Source: an uncultured Ilyobacter sp.
GTDB taxonomy: Bacteria > Fusobacteriota > Fusobacteriia > Fusobacteriales > Fusobacteriaceae
Length of the DNA: 64,000 bases
Direction: 5' to 3'
NCBI RefSeq assembly: GCF_963668515.1
Contig: NZ_OY764866.1
Span: forward strand, 620,001 to 684,000
Numbering within the stretch: the first letter of the stretch is position 1; the number at the start of each line of letters is the position of its first letter. The notes beneath the pieces were generated by a model. It did no database searches. It was not told where the DNA came from and saw only the letters and a list, made by a program, of their open reading frames with translations. Below, in pieces: positions 45,064 through 51,626 of the stretch. Position numbers and translations under genes: made by a program.

Positions 45064-45345
45064 TTAAATTTCTTCCCTTGTGTCACTTAGATTTAAAAGA
45101 GAGTCAAACCTTTTAGAATCATTGAGTGCGTATAGATCGTCACATCCGCCCACGTGGAACTCACCGATGAAAATCTGTGGGACAGTCTTTCTGCCATTTG
45201 ATCTTGTGATCATAACTTCACGCTGTTCCGGATGATCTTCAACATCTATTTCCGTATAGTTTACTTTTTTGGAATCCAAAAGCATCTTTGCCCTGATACA
45301 ATATGGGCAGTTTTTTTTAGTGTAAATAGTTATCTCTTTCTTCAT
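45064..45345 (-). CDS. Glutaredoxin
   Basis: A 93-residue dithiol glutaredoxin with the CPYC active site (C13, C16), the cis-proline TVPQIFI and the GGCDDL glutathione-binding motif. Reduces disulfides in the cytoplasm; the electron source (glutathione or otherwise) is not evident from the window. Head of, or within, a set of thiol-related minus-strand genes. Confidence 0.92.
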   Translation of the reverse strand: MKKEITIYTKKNCPYCIRAKMLLDSKKVNYTEIDVEDHPEQREVMITRSNGRKTVPQIFIGEFHVGGCDDLYALNDSKRFDSLLNLSDTREEI

Positions 45346-45414
45346 TTTTTCTCCTAAATTTGATTTATTTAATTTTCTTTATTCTACCAAAAATTAAAGA
45401 TATTTTGAAACCTT

Positions 45415-45756
45415 TTATACCGTTAAAATATTTTCTTTATTTTTTATGAGTTCAGTTAAAGGTTCACCCCAGAGTTTCAGTTCAATTCCCAATTCCATAA
45501 GTTTTTCTGTTGTTCCAAGATTATTGGCACAGGCAAGACACCCGCTAAACTTAACTCCTGACTCTTCTCCCTCTTTTATAAGCTGCTGGATATTATCATT
45601 TTCAGCAACAAGTTTCGACGTCGCTCCCCAGATAATAACTGTAACTTCATCCCACCAATTTCTAAGCACAGCATTTTTAGAGTACATCATGACCATATGT
45701 TCTGCCGTTAGTGGGTTGTCGTTTGTCCATAGGATATACAAAGTATCTTTCTTCAT
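45415..45756 (-). CDS. DsrE-like sulfur-relay family protein
   Basis: A 113-residue protein with the DsrE/F-like fold pattern: the N-terminal LYILWTNDNP strand, an alternating hydrophobic core VTVIIWG, and a conserved SGCLACANNLG with two cysteines, the likely sulfur-handling site. The second ATG (45756) is chosen: the first ATG, three codons earlier, abuts the AGGGGAG site. Exact partner unknown; lies among redox genes. Confidence 0.75.
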   Translation of the reverse strand: MKKDTLYILWTNDNPLTAEHMVMMYSKNAVLRNWWDEVTVIIWGATSKLVAENDNIQQLIKEGEESGVKFSGCLACANNLGTTEKLMELGIELKLWGEPLTELIKNKENILTV

Positions 45757-45842
45757 TTTTTCCATCTCCCCTATACATGAATTCTATCTTATATAATATA
45801 TAAATTTTTTCACCCTCATCAAGCTACTTTTTTTGTTTATAA

Positions 45843-46480
45843 CTATACTTTATTCAAGTACTCCTCAAGTATTTTCCCTGCATTTTTACATTTTTTTATG
45901 GATTCCGGTTGATCATAAAACTCAGGCGGCAGCATTTCATTAGTTATTTTGTCAACAAAGCCATTATTTTTTACCACATTACATCAACACAGGTCGATCC
46001 AGATCCACAAGTATAACATTGAGAATATGCCCCCACTAAAAATTTTGACACAATACTCATTTTATTACTTTTTGCAAAATATTCAACAATTTTAAGTACC
46101 GGGCTATTTTCTTCATCTTTAGAATAACCGGTGGATATAATTACAAGTGGTTTACCCCCTAATAGAAATGCACTTTTATGACGGAAACTAAAGCATCTTT
46201 CCAACAAACTATGTGAAAGAGCGTTAGGCAGGTCATAGTAATTTGGGACTCCCAATACTATGGCGTCTGCCTTGACCATAGCTTCTGCTATTTCTGGGAA
46301 ATCATCTTTGATGACACATTTGTTATCTTGAATACACCCAAGACAGCTAATACATCCTGATATCTGCTTTCCCGAGAGTGAGATAAATTTTGTTTCCCCT
46401 TGATAATTTGCGAGAACTTCTTTGACTGCACGGTCTGTTATTCTGTTTGGTCTTGGACTTCCCGATATTCCTAAAATCAT
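45843..46480 (-). pseudogene. NADPH-dependent FMN reductase/flavodoxin-like gene with a frameshift
   Basis: From the ATG at 46480 (behind AAGGAGGA) the frame encodes a flavodoxin-like fold: LGISGSPRPNR, CISCLGC with further cysteines, GVPNYYDLP, and CYTCGSGSTC near the end. It then hits a stop at about 45973. Directly beyond, in the -1 frame, the typical C-terminus continues (VVKNNGFVDKITNEMLPPEF and on to a stop at 45843). A single-base deletion near 45978 explains this. Family role would be iron-sulfur flavoprotein/FMN reductase. Could be a real mutation or a sequencing error; the six-A run lies after the stop, so programmed slippage is unlikely. Confidence 0.7.
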
Positions 46481-46563
46481 ATTTATCCTCCTTTCAATAG
46501 AAATTTTATTATATCCAATAGTTCTTTTTACTATCATTTGTTATTCAAAGCAAATAATTATTA

Positions 46564-46586
46564 AAAAAGCCTCTCTAAGGAGGCCT
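46564..46586 (-). terminator. Terminator of the 41-aa Cys-rich gene
   Basis: On the minus strand GCCTC, C-TTAG-A, GAGGC then TTTTTTAATAATT. Downstream of the gene ending at 46622. Confidence 0.55.
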
Positions 46587-46621
46587 TATAGATATTTTTT
46601 AGTTATAAAAACTTTAAAAAA

Positions 46622-46747
46622 TTATTTGTTTCTCATGCAATGAACTGCGATACCTTTGTCCATGTGTTTTGTGATACATTCCATGCAGTTCCCGTGTAAA
46701 GGACAGTCAGCGGTGCAGGTACATCTCTCATTTAATTTTTTCTCCAT
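46622..46747 (-). CDS. Small cysteine-rich protein, 41 aa
   Basis: A 41-codon ORF behind AAGGAGGA. The peptide reads MEKKLNERCTCTADCPLHGN then CMECITKHMDKG and ends in a Cys-containing tail, giving six cysteines plus histidines: C-x-C, C-x5-C-x2-C spacing suggests a metal-binding knuckle. Similar tiny proteins occur in anaerobes, but I cannot name a function. It is transcribed from a promoter with an operator-like palindrome nearly identical to the one before the TetR gene. Confidence 0.65.
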   Translation of the reverse strand: MEKKLNERCTCTADCPLHGNCMECITKHMDKGIAVHCMRNK

Positions 46748-46822
46748 TAAAAAATTCCTCCTTTATTAATATTCATAGATCGGTATATTGTGCTGTTGAA
46801 AAATCAGTTAATTCCACAGATA

Positions 46823-46851
46823 TATTATACGACCAGTCGTCTCAAAAGTCA
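46823..46851 (-). promoter_or_regulatory. Promoter with TetR-type operator before the 41-aa gene
   Basis: On the minus strand TTGACT (46851-46846), 17 bases, perfect TATAAT (46828-46823). The spacer holds ACGACTGGTCGT, an inverted repeat (ACGAC/GTCGT). The spacer differs at only one position from that of the TetR gene promoter (51159-51187). Confidence 0.7.
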
Positions 46852-46915
46852 AACTTTTTTAACATTTAAAATTTTTGATTTTTTAGTTTCTGTAATTAAA
46901 ATTTTTGATTTTTAA

Positions 46916-47311
46916 TTACAGAATCTGAGTTCCTGCATTTGGTCCAGCACTTTGATCAAATATAGCTGTTGGTTTAAATATCCACAGTCCTGTCATAGCC
47001 ATGCTTATTTTTTTCAACTCAGCTGATACAGCATCAAATAATTCTCCTTCAGTTTGTCTTTCTACAACAGTTGCATTTACAAGATAAGACTCTTTTTCTT
47101 TTACAGCTAAAATGGCAATATTTTTATTTGTTCCTAGATTTTTTGCTGTTTTTTTCATGAGTATTTCTGCAGCACATATTGTTTCAGCATTTGGTGCCAT
47201 CGTGCTTCCCACTACGATTGAGTATGGTATACCATCCATAGAAACTGTAGTTAGTACTTTTGAAGCTCCATTGTCATTTAGTAAATTTGTTACGTTTTCA
47301 GGCATTTTCAT
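46916..47311 (-). CDS. Pyridoxamine 5'-phosphate oxidase-like FMN-binding protein
   Basis: A 131-residue split-barrel protein of the pyridoxamine oxidase-like family. The N-terminal VLTTVSMDGIPYSIVVGS and ICAAEILMKKTAKNL patterns suit an FMN- or F420-binding barrel; the C-terminus ends in IFDQSAGPNAG. The exact activity is unknown; relatives act on small redox substrates or haem. It is divergent from the HxlR regulator gene, which is a likely controller. Confidence 0.7.
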   Translation of the reverse strand: MKMPENVTNLLNDNGASKVLTTVSMDGIPYSIVVGSTMAPNAETICAAEILMKKTAKNLGTNKNIAILAVKEKESYLVNATVVERQTEGELFDAVSAELKKISMAMTGLWIFKPTAIFDQSAGPNAGTQIL

Positions 47312-47481
47312 TATAATACTCTCCTTAGAATTTATTTTTTAGTTTTTGATACCATAATTATACTGCTTAGTTTTTCGATTTGATGATCTCTTTTGCAAAA
47401 CTGGTTGCATTTTGAATGTTGACTTTTGGACAGTCCTCTTATAAACTTATGATATTAAAAAAACAAGTACAACTTTTTTTA

Positions 47482-47492
47482 ATACTTAGTAT
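47482..47492. promoter_or_regulatory. Candidate HxlR operator palindrome
   Basis: ATACT-T-AGTAT, a perfect 5-1-5 inverted repeat in the 219-base gap between the divergent FMN-binding protein and HxlR genes. HxlR/YodB-type sites are short palindromes of similar kind. Suggestive only. Confidence 0.3.
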
Positions 47493-47530
47493 GTAAAAGA
47501 TACTGTTATTCGTCAAAGGGGTGAATTTAA

Positions 47531-47899
47531 TTGGAAGAATTTATACAAGAATGCAGTGAATGTAAGGTGTCAGAGCATTTGAAAAGCAAATTATGTCCTG
47601 TGTGCATGACACAAAAATTAGTCAGAGGAAAATGGAAAATAGTGATAATTTTCCTCTTGAAAGACGGTGCTCTCAGGTTTTCACAGATAAAAAAATCTAT
47701 TCCAAAAGTAACGCAGGCTTATCTGAGCAGTCAACTGAAAGAAATGGAAAATACAGGGCTCATTATTAGACGTTCGTACAATCAAGTGCCACCCAAGGTT
47801 GAGTATTATCTTACAGATCAAGGAAAAGATTTTATCAAAGTAATTGACAGCATGCATTTATGGGGTGTGGACTATATAGATGCGAATTTAAAAAATTAA
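47531..47899 (+). CDS. HxlR-family transcriptional regulator with four N-terminal cysteines
   Basis: A 122-residue winged-helix regulator: GKWKIVIIFLL, LRFSQIKKSIPKVTQAYLSSQLKEME and the wing VEYYLTDQGK are the HxlR signature. Most members sense electrophiles or thiol stress through one Cys just before the first helix. Here C8, C11, C22 and C25 form a paired CxxC arrangement, which could be a metal site or disulfide switch. TTG start at 47531 behind AAGGGGTGA. Divergent from the FMN-binding protein gene, its probable target. Confidence 0.88.
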   Translation: MEEFIQECSECKVSEHLKSKLCPVCMTQKLVRGKWKIVIIFLLKDGALRFSQIKKSIPKVTQAYLSSQLKEMENTGLIIRRSYNQVPPKVEYYLTDQGKDFIKVIDSMHLWGVDYIDANLKN

Positions 47900-47938
47900 T
47901 CGTATTCTTGGAAGATATTCTAAATTTAGTGTAATTTA

Positions 47939-47966
47939 ATAGGGGTTCCAACTGGAACCCCTATAA
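47939..47966. terminator. Convergent hairpin between HxlR and DsbA-like genes
   Basis: TAGGGGTTCCA pairs with GGAACCCCTA around a 4-6 base loop. It lies between two convergent genes; no clear T-run, so it may be a bidirectional or factor-assisted terminator. Confidence 0.5.
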
Positions 47967-48008
47967 GTGATCATTGATATACTTTAAAGGTAATTCGGTA
48001 TAGGTCGC

Positions 48009-48647
48009 TCACAACGACATCTCAGCTGCTTTCTTTAGGGCTCCTTTGAAATGCTCAATACTCTGTGCACCTGAAACAGCGACCTTATCATCAATTATAA
48101 AAAAAGGGACACCGGTTATTCCAATACTTGAAGCCTCTATTTGATCCTTGGTAACTTCAGATAAGTATGATTTTTCTTTAAGAACTTTTTCGAGCTTCTC
48201 CCTATTCAATCCAATTTTTCCAGCTAGGGATAGTAAAGTGTCTAAATTGCCTAAGTCTGCCCCTTCTTCGAAGTATGCCTTGAAAAAAGAATCGACAAGA
48301 AGCTTTTCTTTGCCCTCATCCTTGGCAAATTTAGCAGCCTGATGAGCCAGGGAAGTGTTATTTCTTATCATAATATCATACCTATAATTCAATCCGACTT
48401 TAGCAGCCTCACTTTTGGTGGCGTCTATACGTGCTTTGGCACTTTCATAAGGCACTCCGTACTTTTTTGATATAAAGTCATAATAATTACCCCGTTCATG
48501 TCTTACCTCATTTGAATCCAACTGAAAACTTCTAAAGCTTATCTCAATATTCTCTTTATCTTCAAAGGTTTCAAGAGCCTTTTCCAGCTTTTTTTCAGCT
48601 AGGTAACAGTAGGGACACACAAAATCAGACCAGATTTCTATTTTCAT
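48009..48647 (-). CDS. DsbA-family oxidoreductase (FrnE-like)
   Basis: A 212-residue thioredoxin-fold protein without signal peptide. The CPYC active site is at C11/C14, a helical insert fills the middle (SLAHQAAKFAKDEGK), and the cis-proline loop GVPFFIID comes near residue 180. This is the FrnE/2-hydroxychromene-2-carboxylate isomerase-like branch, reported to act as cytoplasmic disulfide oxidoreductases in stress. Possibly followed by no partner; the HAD gene upstream is 43 bases away and may be co-transcribed. Confidence 0.88.
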   Translation of the reverse strand: MKIEIWSDFVCPYCYLAEKKLEKALETFEDKENIEISFRSFQLDSNEVRHERGNYYDFISKKYGVPYESAKARIDATKSEAAKVGLNYRYDIMIRNNTSLAHQAAKFAKDEGKEKLLVDSFFKAYFEEGADLGNLDTLLSLAGKIGLNREKLEKVLKEKSYLSEVTKDQIEASSIGITGVPFFIIDDKVAVSGAQSIEHFKGALKKAAEMSL

Positions 48648-48690
48648 ATTATCACTCCTTTTATACGATTCTTAAAATTTTTTTAGATTC

Positions 48691-49359
48691 TTATTCAATC
48701 TTTATAATTTTTTTAGCTAAATCAACTAAGTTTGTTTCAGATATATCTGGTTGAGAATAATATGGATTAAATATTTCTTCTTTACGCTTTATATATGCTG
48801 TTGTAAGTCCTACTTTTTTTGCTCCGAATAAGTCCCAGTCATGAGAAGCAACCATAGCAATATTTTCAACAGATATTTTTTCTTGAAGGGTTACGTACTG
48901 GTAGATATCCTTAAAGGGCTTGTATTTTTTTACAGAATCAACAGAGTAATAGGTGTCAAATAAGTCAAAAATTCCTGCAGTTGTAAGTTGTTCTTTAATC
49001 ATTTCTAATGATGAATTAGATACTGCAACTACTTTGATTTCATTTTCCTTAAGAAGTTTAAGTGCTTTAGGAACGTCATCATATGCAGGTAATTTTCTAA
49101 AGGCACCCAATATTTCAAGCTTGGTTTCTTTTGTTAACTCTTTACCATTTTCATGAAATAAACTTTCTAATACAACTTCTGCCAGTTCACCGAAATTCTT
49201 GTATTCATCCATGGCACCTACTACAGTAGATGTATGTAATAATTTAGTAAACCAATATTTCAGCACATAATTATCATCAAAATTTTTATCGAAATTTTCT
49301 TTGAGCAGACTTAAATCTAACATTGTCTCATTCATATCAAATAATACAATTTTTATCAC
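48691..49359 (-). CDS. Haloacid dehalogenase type II-like hydrolase
   Basis: A 222-residue HAD protein. Motif I is FDMNETMLD with the nucleophilic Asp at residue 8, motif II VSNSS near 115, motif III Lys in KYKPFKDIY, and motif IV SHDWDLFGAKK near 170. The order and the DWD motif resemble L-2-haloacid dehalogenases, though many such genes are generic HAD hydrolases. Starts with GTG behind GGGGGGAG. Probably in one transcript with the DsbA-like gene. Confidence 0.82.
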   Translation of the reverse strand: MIKIVLFDMNETMLDLSLLKENFDKNFDDNYVLKYWFTKLLHTSTVVGAMDEYKNFGELAEVVLESLFHENGKELTKETKLEILGAFRKLPAYDDVPKALKLLKENEIKVVAVSNSSLEMIKEQLTTAGIFDLFDTYYSVDSVKKYKPFKDIYQYVTLQEKISVENIAMVASHDWDLFGAKKVGLTTAYIKRKEEIFNPYYSQPDISETNLVDLAKKIIKIE

Positions 49360-49435
49360 TTACTCCCCCCTATATTTTTTATCTTTGAATTTAAAATTTT
49401 TTTTATATCAACCTAAGTTTCAAAAGCTTAAATTA

Positions 49436-49490
49436 TTCCCCATGCCGCACTGTCTTTAATAAGTACCTAAATTCAGTTTGGCATGGGGAA
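49436..49490. terminator. Perfect hairpin downstream of the peroxiredoxin-like gene
   Basis: TTCCCCATGCC (49436-49446) pairs perfectly with GGCATGGGGAA (49480-49490) with a 33-base loop. It lies about 60 bases past the stop of the peroxiredoxin-like gene and is likely its terminator, although no strong T-run follows on the minus strand. Confidence 0.5.
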
Positions 49491-49550
49491 TTGTTTGAAT
49501 AAAACCTGTTTACGTATTAAATCTCAAGAAAAATTATTGCATTATGGAAG

Positions 49551-50201
49551 TTATATTATTTTTTTATAAGCTTCGATAACTTCAGTTGGCTCAGCACGTT
49601 TTGTATAGTCTGCGTCTACCCAGGCATTGGTAATGACTCCGTTACCATCTATAACATAGGTAGCTGCTATTGGTAATTCAGCTTCTTCATTTCCCTGTGA
49701 TTTTTTCAGATCTATTCCAAAACCATCATATATAGTCTGAAGCTTTTCAGGAACTTTGAAAAGTAATTTTAATTTTCTGGCAAATTTATTGTCAATATCA
49801 CTTAGAACGCTAAAGTTAAGCTTTTCAATTTCTACAGATTCCATTGTCACATCTGGCTTCTCTGGCGATATAGCAAACATTGCTATCTTTTCGTCACTAT
49901 TTTCTCCTAGGAGTTCATCATAAAAGGCAAGCTCCATGTTGCAGTAAGGACACCAGGTTCCACGGTAAAAGCTTATTATGGCAGATTTGTTATCTAACAA
50001 CTCTTTTATGGATACAGTCTCACCACGGTGATTTAAAAGTTGCCCGTCTGGTATCTTATCTCCGACATTAAGAGGCTTACTTTCGTAGCCAGCTTCTTTC
50101 AGATCTCTAGTCACTTTATCCATGTAATCCAACGTAGAACTTGGAAGTGCTTTTTTCTTATCACTATTTCTTTTTTCTAAAGCATCTTTTAAAGTTTTCA
50201 T
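49551..50201 (-). CDS. Peroxiredoxin-like (AhpC/TSA family) protein
   Basis: A 216-residue protein with a thioredoxin fold: FYRGTWCPYCNMEL holds C84 and C87 at the peroxidatic position, and IAATYVIDGNGVI is the cis-Pro region. A helical N-terminal extension of about 45 residues (KDALEKRNSDKKK) is typical of the peroxiredoxin-like subfamily. It probably reduces peroxides using a thioredoxin-type donor. The ATG at 50201 lies behind AAGGAGGA. A broken thioredoxin-reductase-like gene lies just upstream, perhaps its former partner. Confidence 0.85.
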   Translation of the reverse strand: MKTLKDALEKRNSDKKKALPSSTLDYMDKVTRDLKEAGYESKPLNVGDKIPDGQLLNHRGETVSIKELLDNKSAIISFYRGTWCPYCNMELAFYDELLGENSDEKIAMFAISPEKPDVTMESVEIEKLNFSVLSDIDNKFARKLKLLFKVPEKLQTIYDGFGIDLKKSQGNEEAELPIAATYVIDGNGVITNAWVDADYTKRAEPTEVIEAYKKII

Positions 50202-50288
50202 TTTGTCCTCCTTATAATCCAAATTTATTTGTATTTTTTTATTATGAAAATTTAAATTAAAACACTTAATTAAACTTATTAGTCATTT

Positions 50289-50470
50289 TTATAAAATGTC
50301 AGAAATCATTTTCTTGATATTTTCTTTAGTTGTCTCTTCTGTAGTTACTATCTGCCCACCCATTTTATCTTTTTCAAGGATCATGACCTCAAAGCATATA
50401 GAGCGGCTGAAAGACCTGCCGGACCCCCGCCGATTATAATTAGGTCATAAATTTTATCTACTATATCCCC
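50289..50470 (-). pseudogene. Remnant of a thioredoxin reductase-like gene
   Basis: On the minus strand the frame VDKIYDLIIIGGGPAGLSAA then LYALRS-stop is the FAD-binding start of a TrxB-like flavoprotein. A few bases on, in another frame, ILEKDKMGGQIVTTEE (the next TrxB motif) is followed by ENIKKMISDIL and a stop. A frameshift plus a large internal deletion leave about 60 codons of a gene normally over 300. It follows a GACCGGTC palindrome. No start codon is convincing. Confidence 0.7.
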
Positions 50471-50486
50471 CTATCCTGTATTTTAT

Positions 50487-50498
50487 ATGACCGGTCAT
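50487..50498. promoter_or_regulatory. Perfect palindrome ATGACCGGTCAT, candidate TetR operator
   Basis: A perfect 12-base palindrome, immediately upstream (on the minus strand) of a TATAAA-like -10 box (50487-50482) and of the thioredoxin reductase remnant. It shares GAC-NN-GTC with the sites at 46829 and 51164. Confidence 0.55.
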
Positions 50499-50567
50499 CT
50501 TGTGGTGTTTTAAATTAAAAAACCTCATAGAGAAGTTTTTAATTTAAGATTAGTTTTATTAACATTT

Positions 50568-51152
50568 TTATTTCAATAAGACTTCGTTTAAAATAGTGTA
50601 AAAGTCATCTAAGGCGGTTTTATTGGCTGACATTTTCATTCTTACAAGTGATCCCTGCCAACTGCTTATTATAAAGCTGGCTAAGCTTTTTAGATCGACG
50701 TTACTTTTTAAATCTCCTTTCTCATGTGCCTCTAACAAGTTTTTATAAACTTGCAATACGATCTCTTTGGTGATATCAGCAGCAGCCTTTGATATTGATT
50801 CAGTGACATCTCCCATTTCCTGGCTGAGATTTCCTATGAAACAACCGTATTTTAATTCTTTTTCCACTGCATTTTGTATTCCTTGTTCAAAAAAATTTCT
50901 GATCCTCTCTAGAGGTTCAAGATCTTTATTTGTTGATAATATAATTTTATAAACGGGATTGTTGTCATAATAATGATGTATGGCATCTATGGCGTACTGT
51001 TCTTTATCTTCAAAATAATTATAAAAAGACCCCTTTGGAATACCTGCAGCATCTGTAATATCTTTTACACTTGTACCGTTGTAACCTTTCAGATACATCA
51101 AGTCTATTGAAGCTTTTATAATCTCGTCTTTTCTCATTTTTTTATTCTTCAT
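50568..51152 (-). CDS. TetR-family regulator, NemR-like
   Basis: A 194-residue repressor. The N-terminal HTH reads GTSVKDITDAAGIPKGSFYNYF. The ligand domain contains KYGCFIGNLSQEM with C104; a Cys at this place (C106 in E. coli NemR, in a GCLLGNL context) is the electrophile-sensing residue, so sensing of reactive electrophiles or hypochlorite-type oxidants is inferred. The promoter's -10 box ends only about seven bases before the ATG, so the message may be leaderless; an internal ATG at codon 6 is the alternative. An operator-like palindrome in the promoter suggests autorepression. Confidence 0.88.
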   Translation of the reverse strand: MKNKKMRKDEIIKASIDLMYLKGYNGTSVKDITDAAGIPKGSFYNYFEDKEQYAIDAIHHYYDNNPVYKIILSTNKDLEPLERIRNFFEQGIQNAVEKELKYGCFIGNLSQEMGDVTESISKAAADITKEIVLQVYKNLLEAHEKGDLKSNVDLKSLASFIISSWQGSLVRMKMSANKTALDDFYTILNEVLLK

Positions 51153-51158
51153 ACAAAC

Positions 51159-51187
51159 AGTATATGACCAGTCGTCTCAAAAGTCAA
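51159..51187 (-). promoter_or_regulatory. TetR gene promoter with embedded operator
   Basis: On the minus strand TTGACT (51187-51182), 17 bases, TATACT (51164-51159). The spacer contains GACGACTGGTCA, an imperfect palindrome (GAC-TG-GTC). Nearly identical to the promoter at 46823-46851. Confidence 0.72.
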
Positions 51188-51626
51188 GGTTTTTTTAAAA
51201 ATATACTTTCAATAAAATAGAATTTAGTATTTAAAGACGAATATATATAGGTTTAAAAAAAAAGTAAAAGAGATGAAGTGGTTGTATAATGCTATAAACG
51301 AGTGAATATATTTAAATCTAATTGCAGAGGAGCTATGCTTTGAAAAATATGAGAATTCAGACGAGAGAGTATTTTCAAAACAAGGAATAATAACAGAAGA
51401 AAAATTGGCAGAGTAAAATATCAAATATTGATATTAAGCCTCATAAAATTATATATGTCAAGAAAAAATAGAACAGTCCGTTCTTAAAATGAAATTAAGA
51501 TGTAATAAAAAAAATTAGATAAACTAAAAGGTTTTTAGTAATATTGCAGTAATATATTAATTAAGTGATTTTTTTATAGTGAATAAAGAATCACTGGACA
51601 TTGTTCAGTAATAGGAGGAACAGGTT
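51188..51626. other. Intergenic region without a supported gene
   Basis: AT-rich, with scattered short frames on both strands that lack ribosome sites or family resemblance. It must hold the promoter of the flavodiiron operon; no clear -35/-10 pair stands out. Confidence 0.45.

Noticed and set aside
45446-45796. Plus-strand 116-codon frame
   Set aside because: Exact antisense shadow of the DsrE-like gene.
45970-45985. Programmed -1 frameshift in the FMN reductase gene using the A-run
   Set aside because: The A-run lies after the stop codon, so slippage there could not bypass it; a one-base deletion explains the data better.
51224-51424. Minus-strand 66-codon frame between tetR and the flavodiiron gene
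   Set aside because: Phe/Ser/Ile-rich with no ribosome site or family resemblance; typical of random frames in AT-rich DNA.
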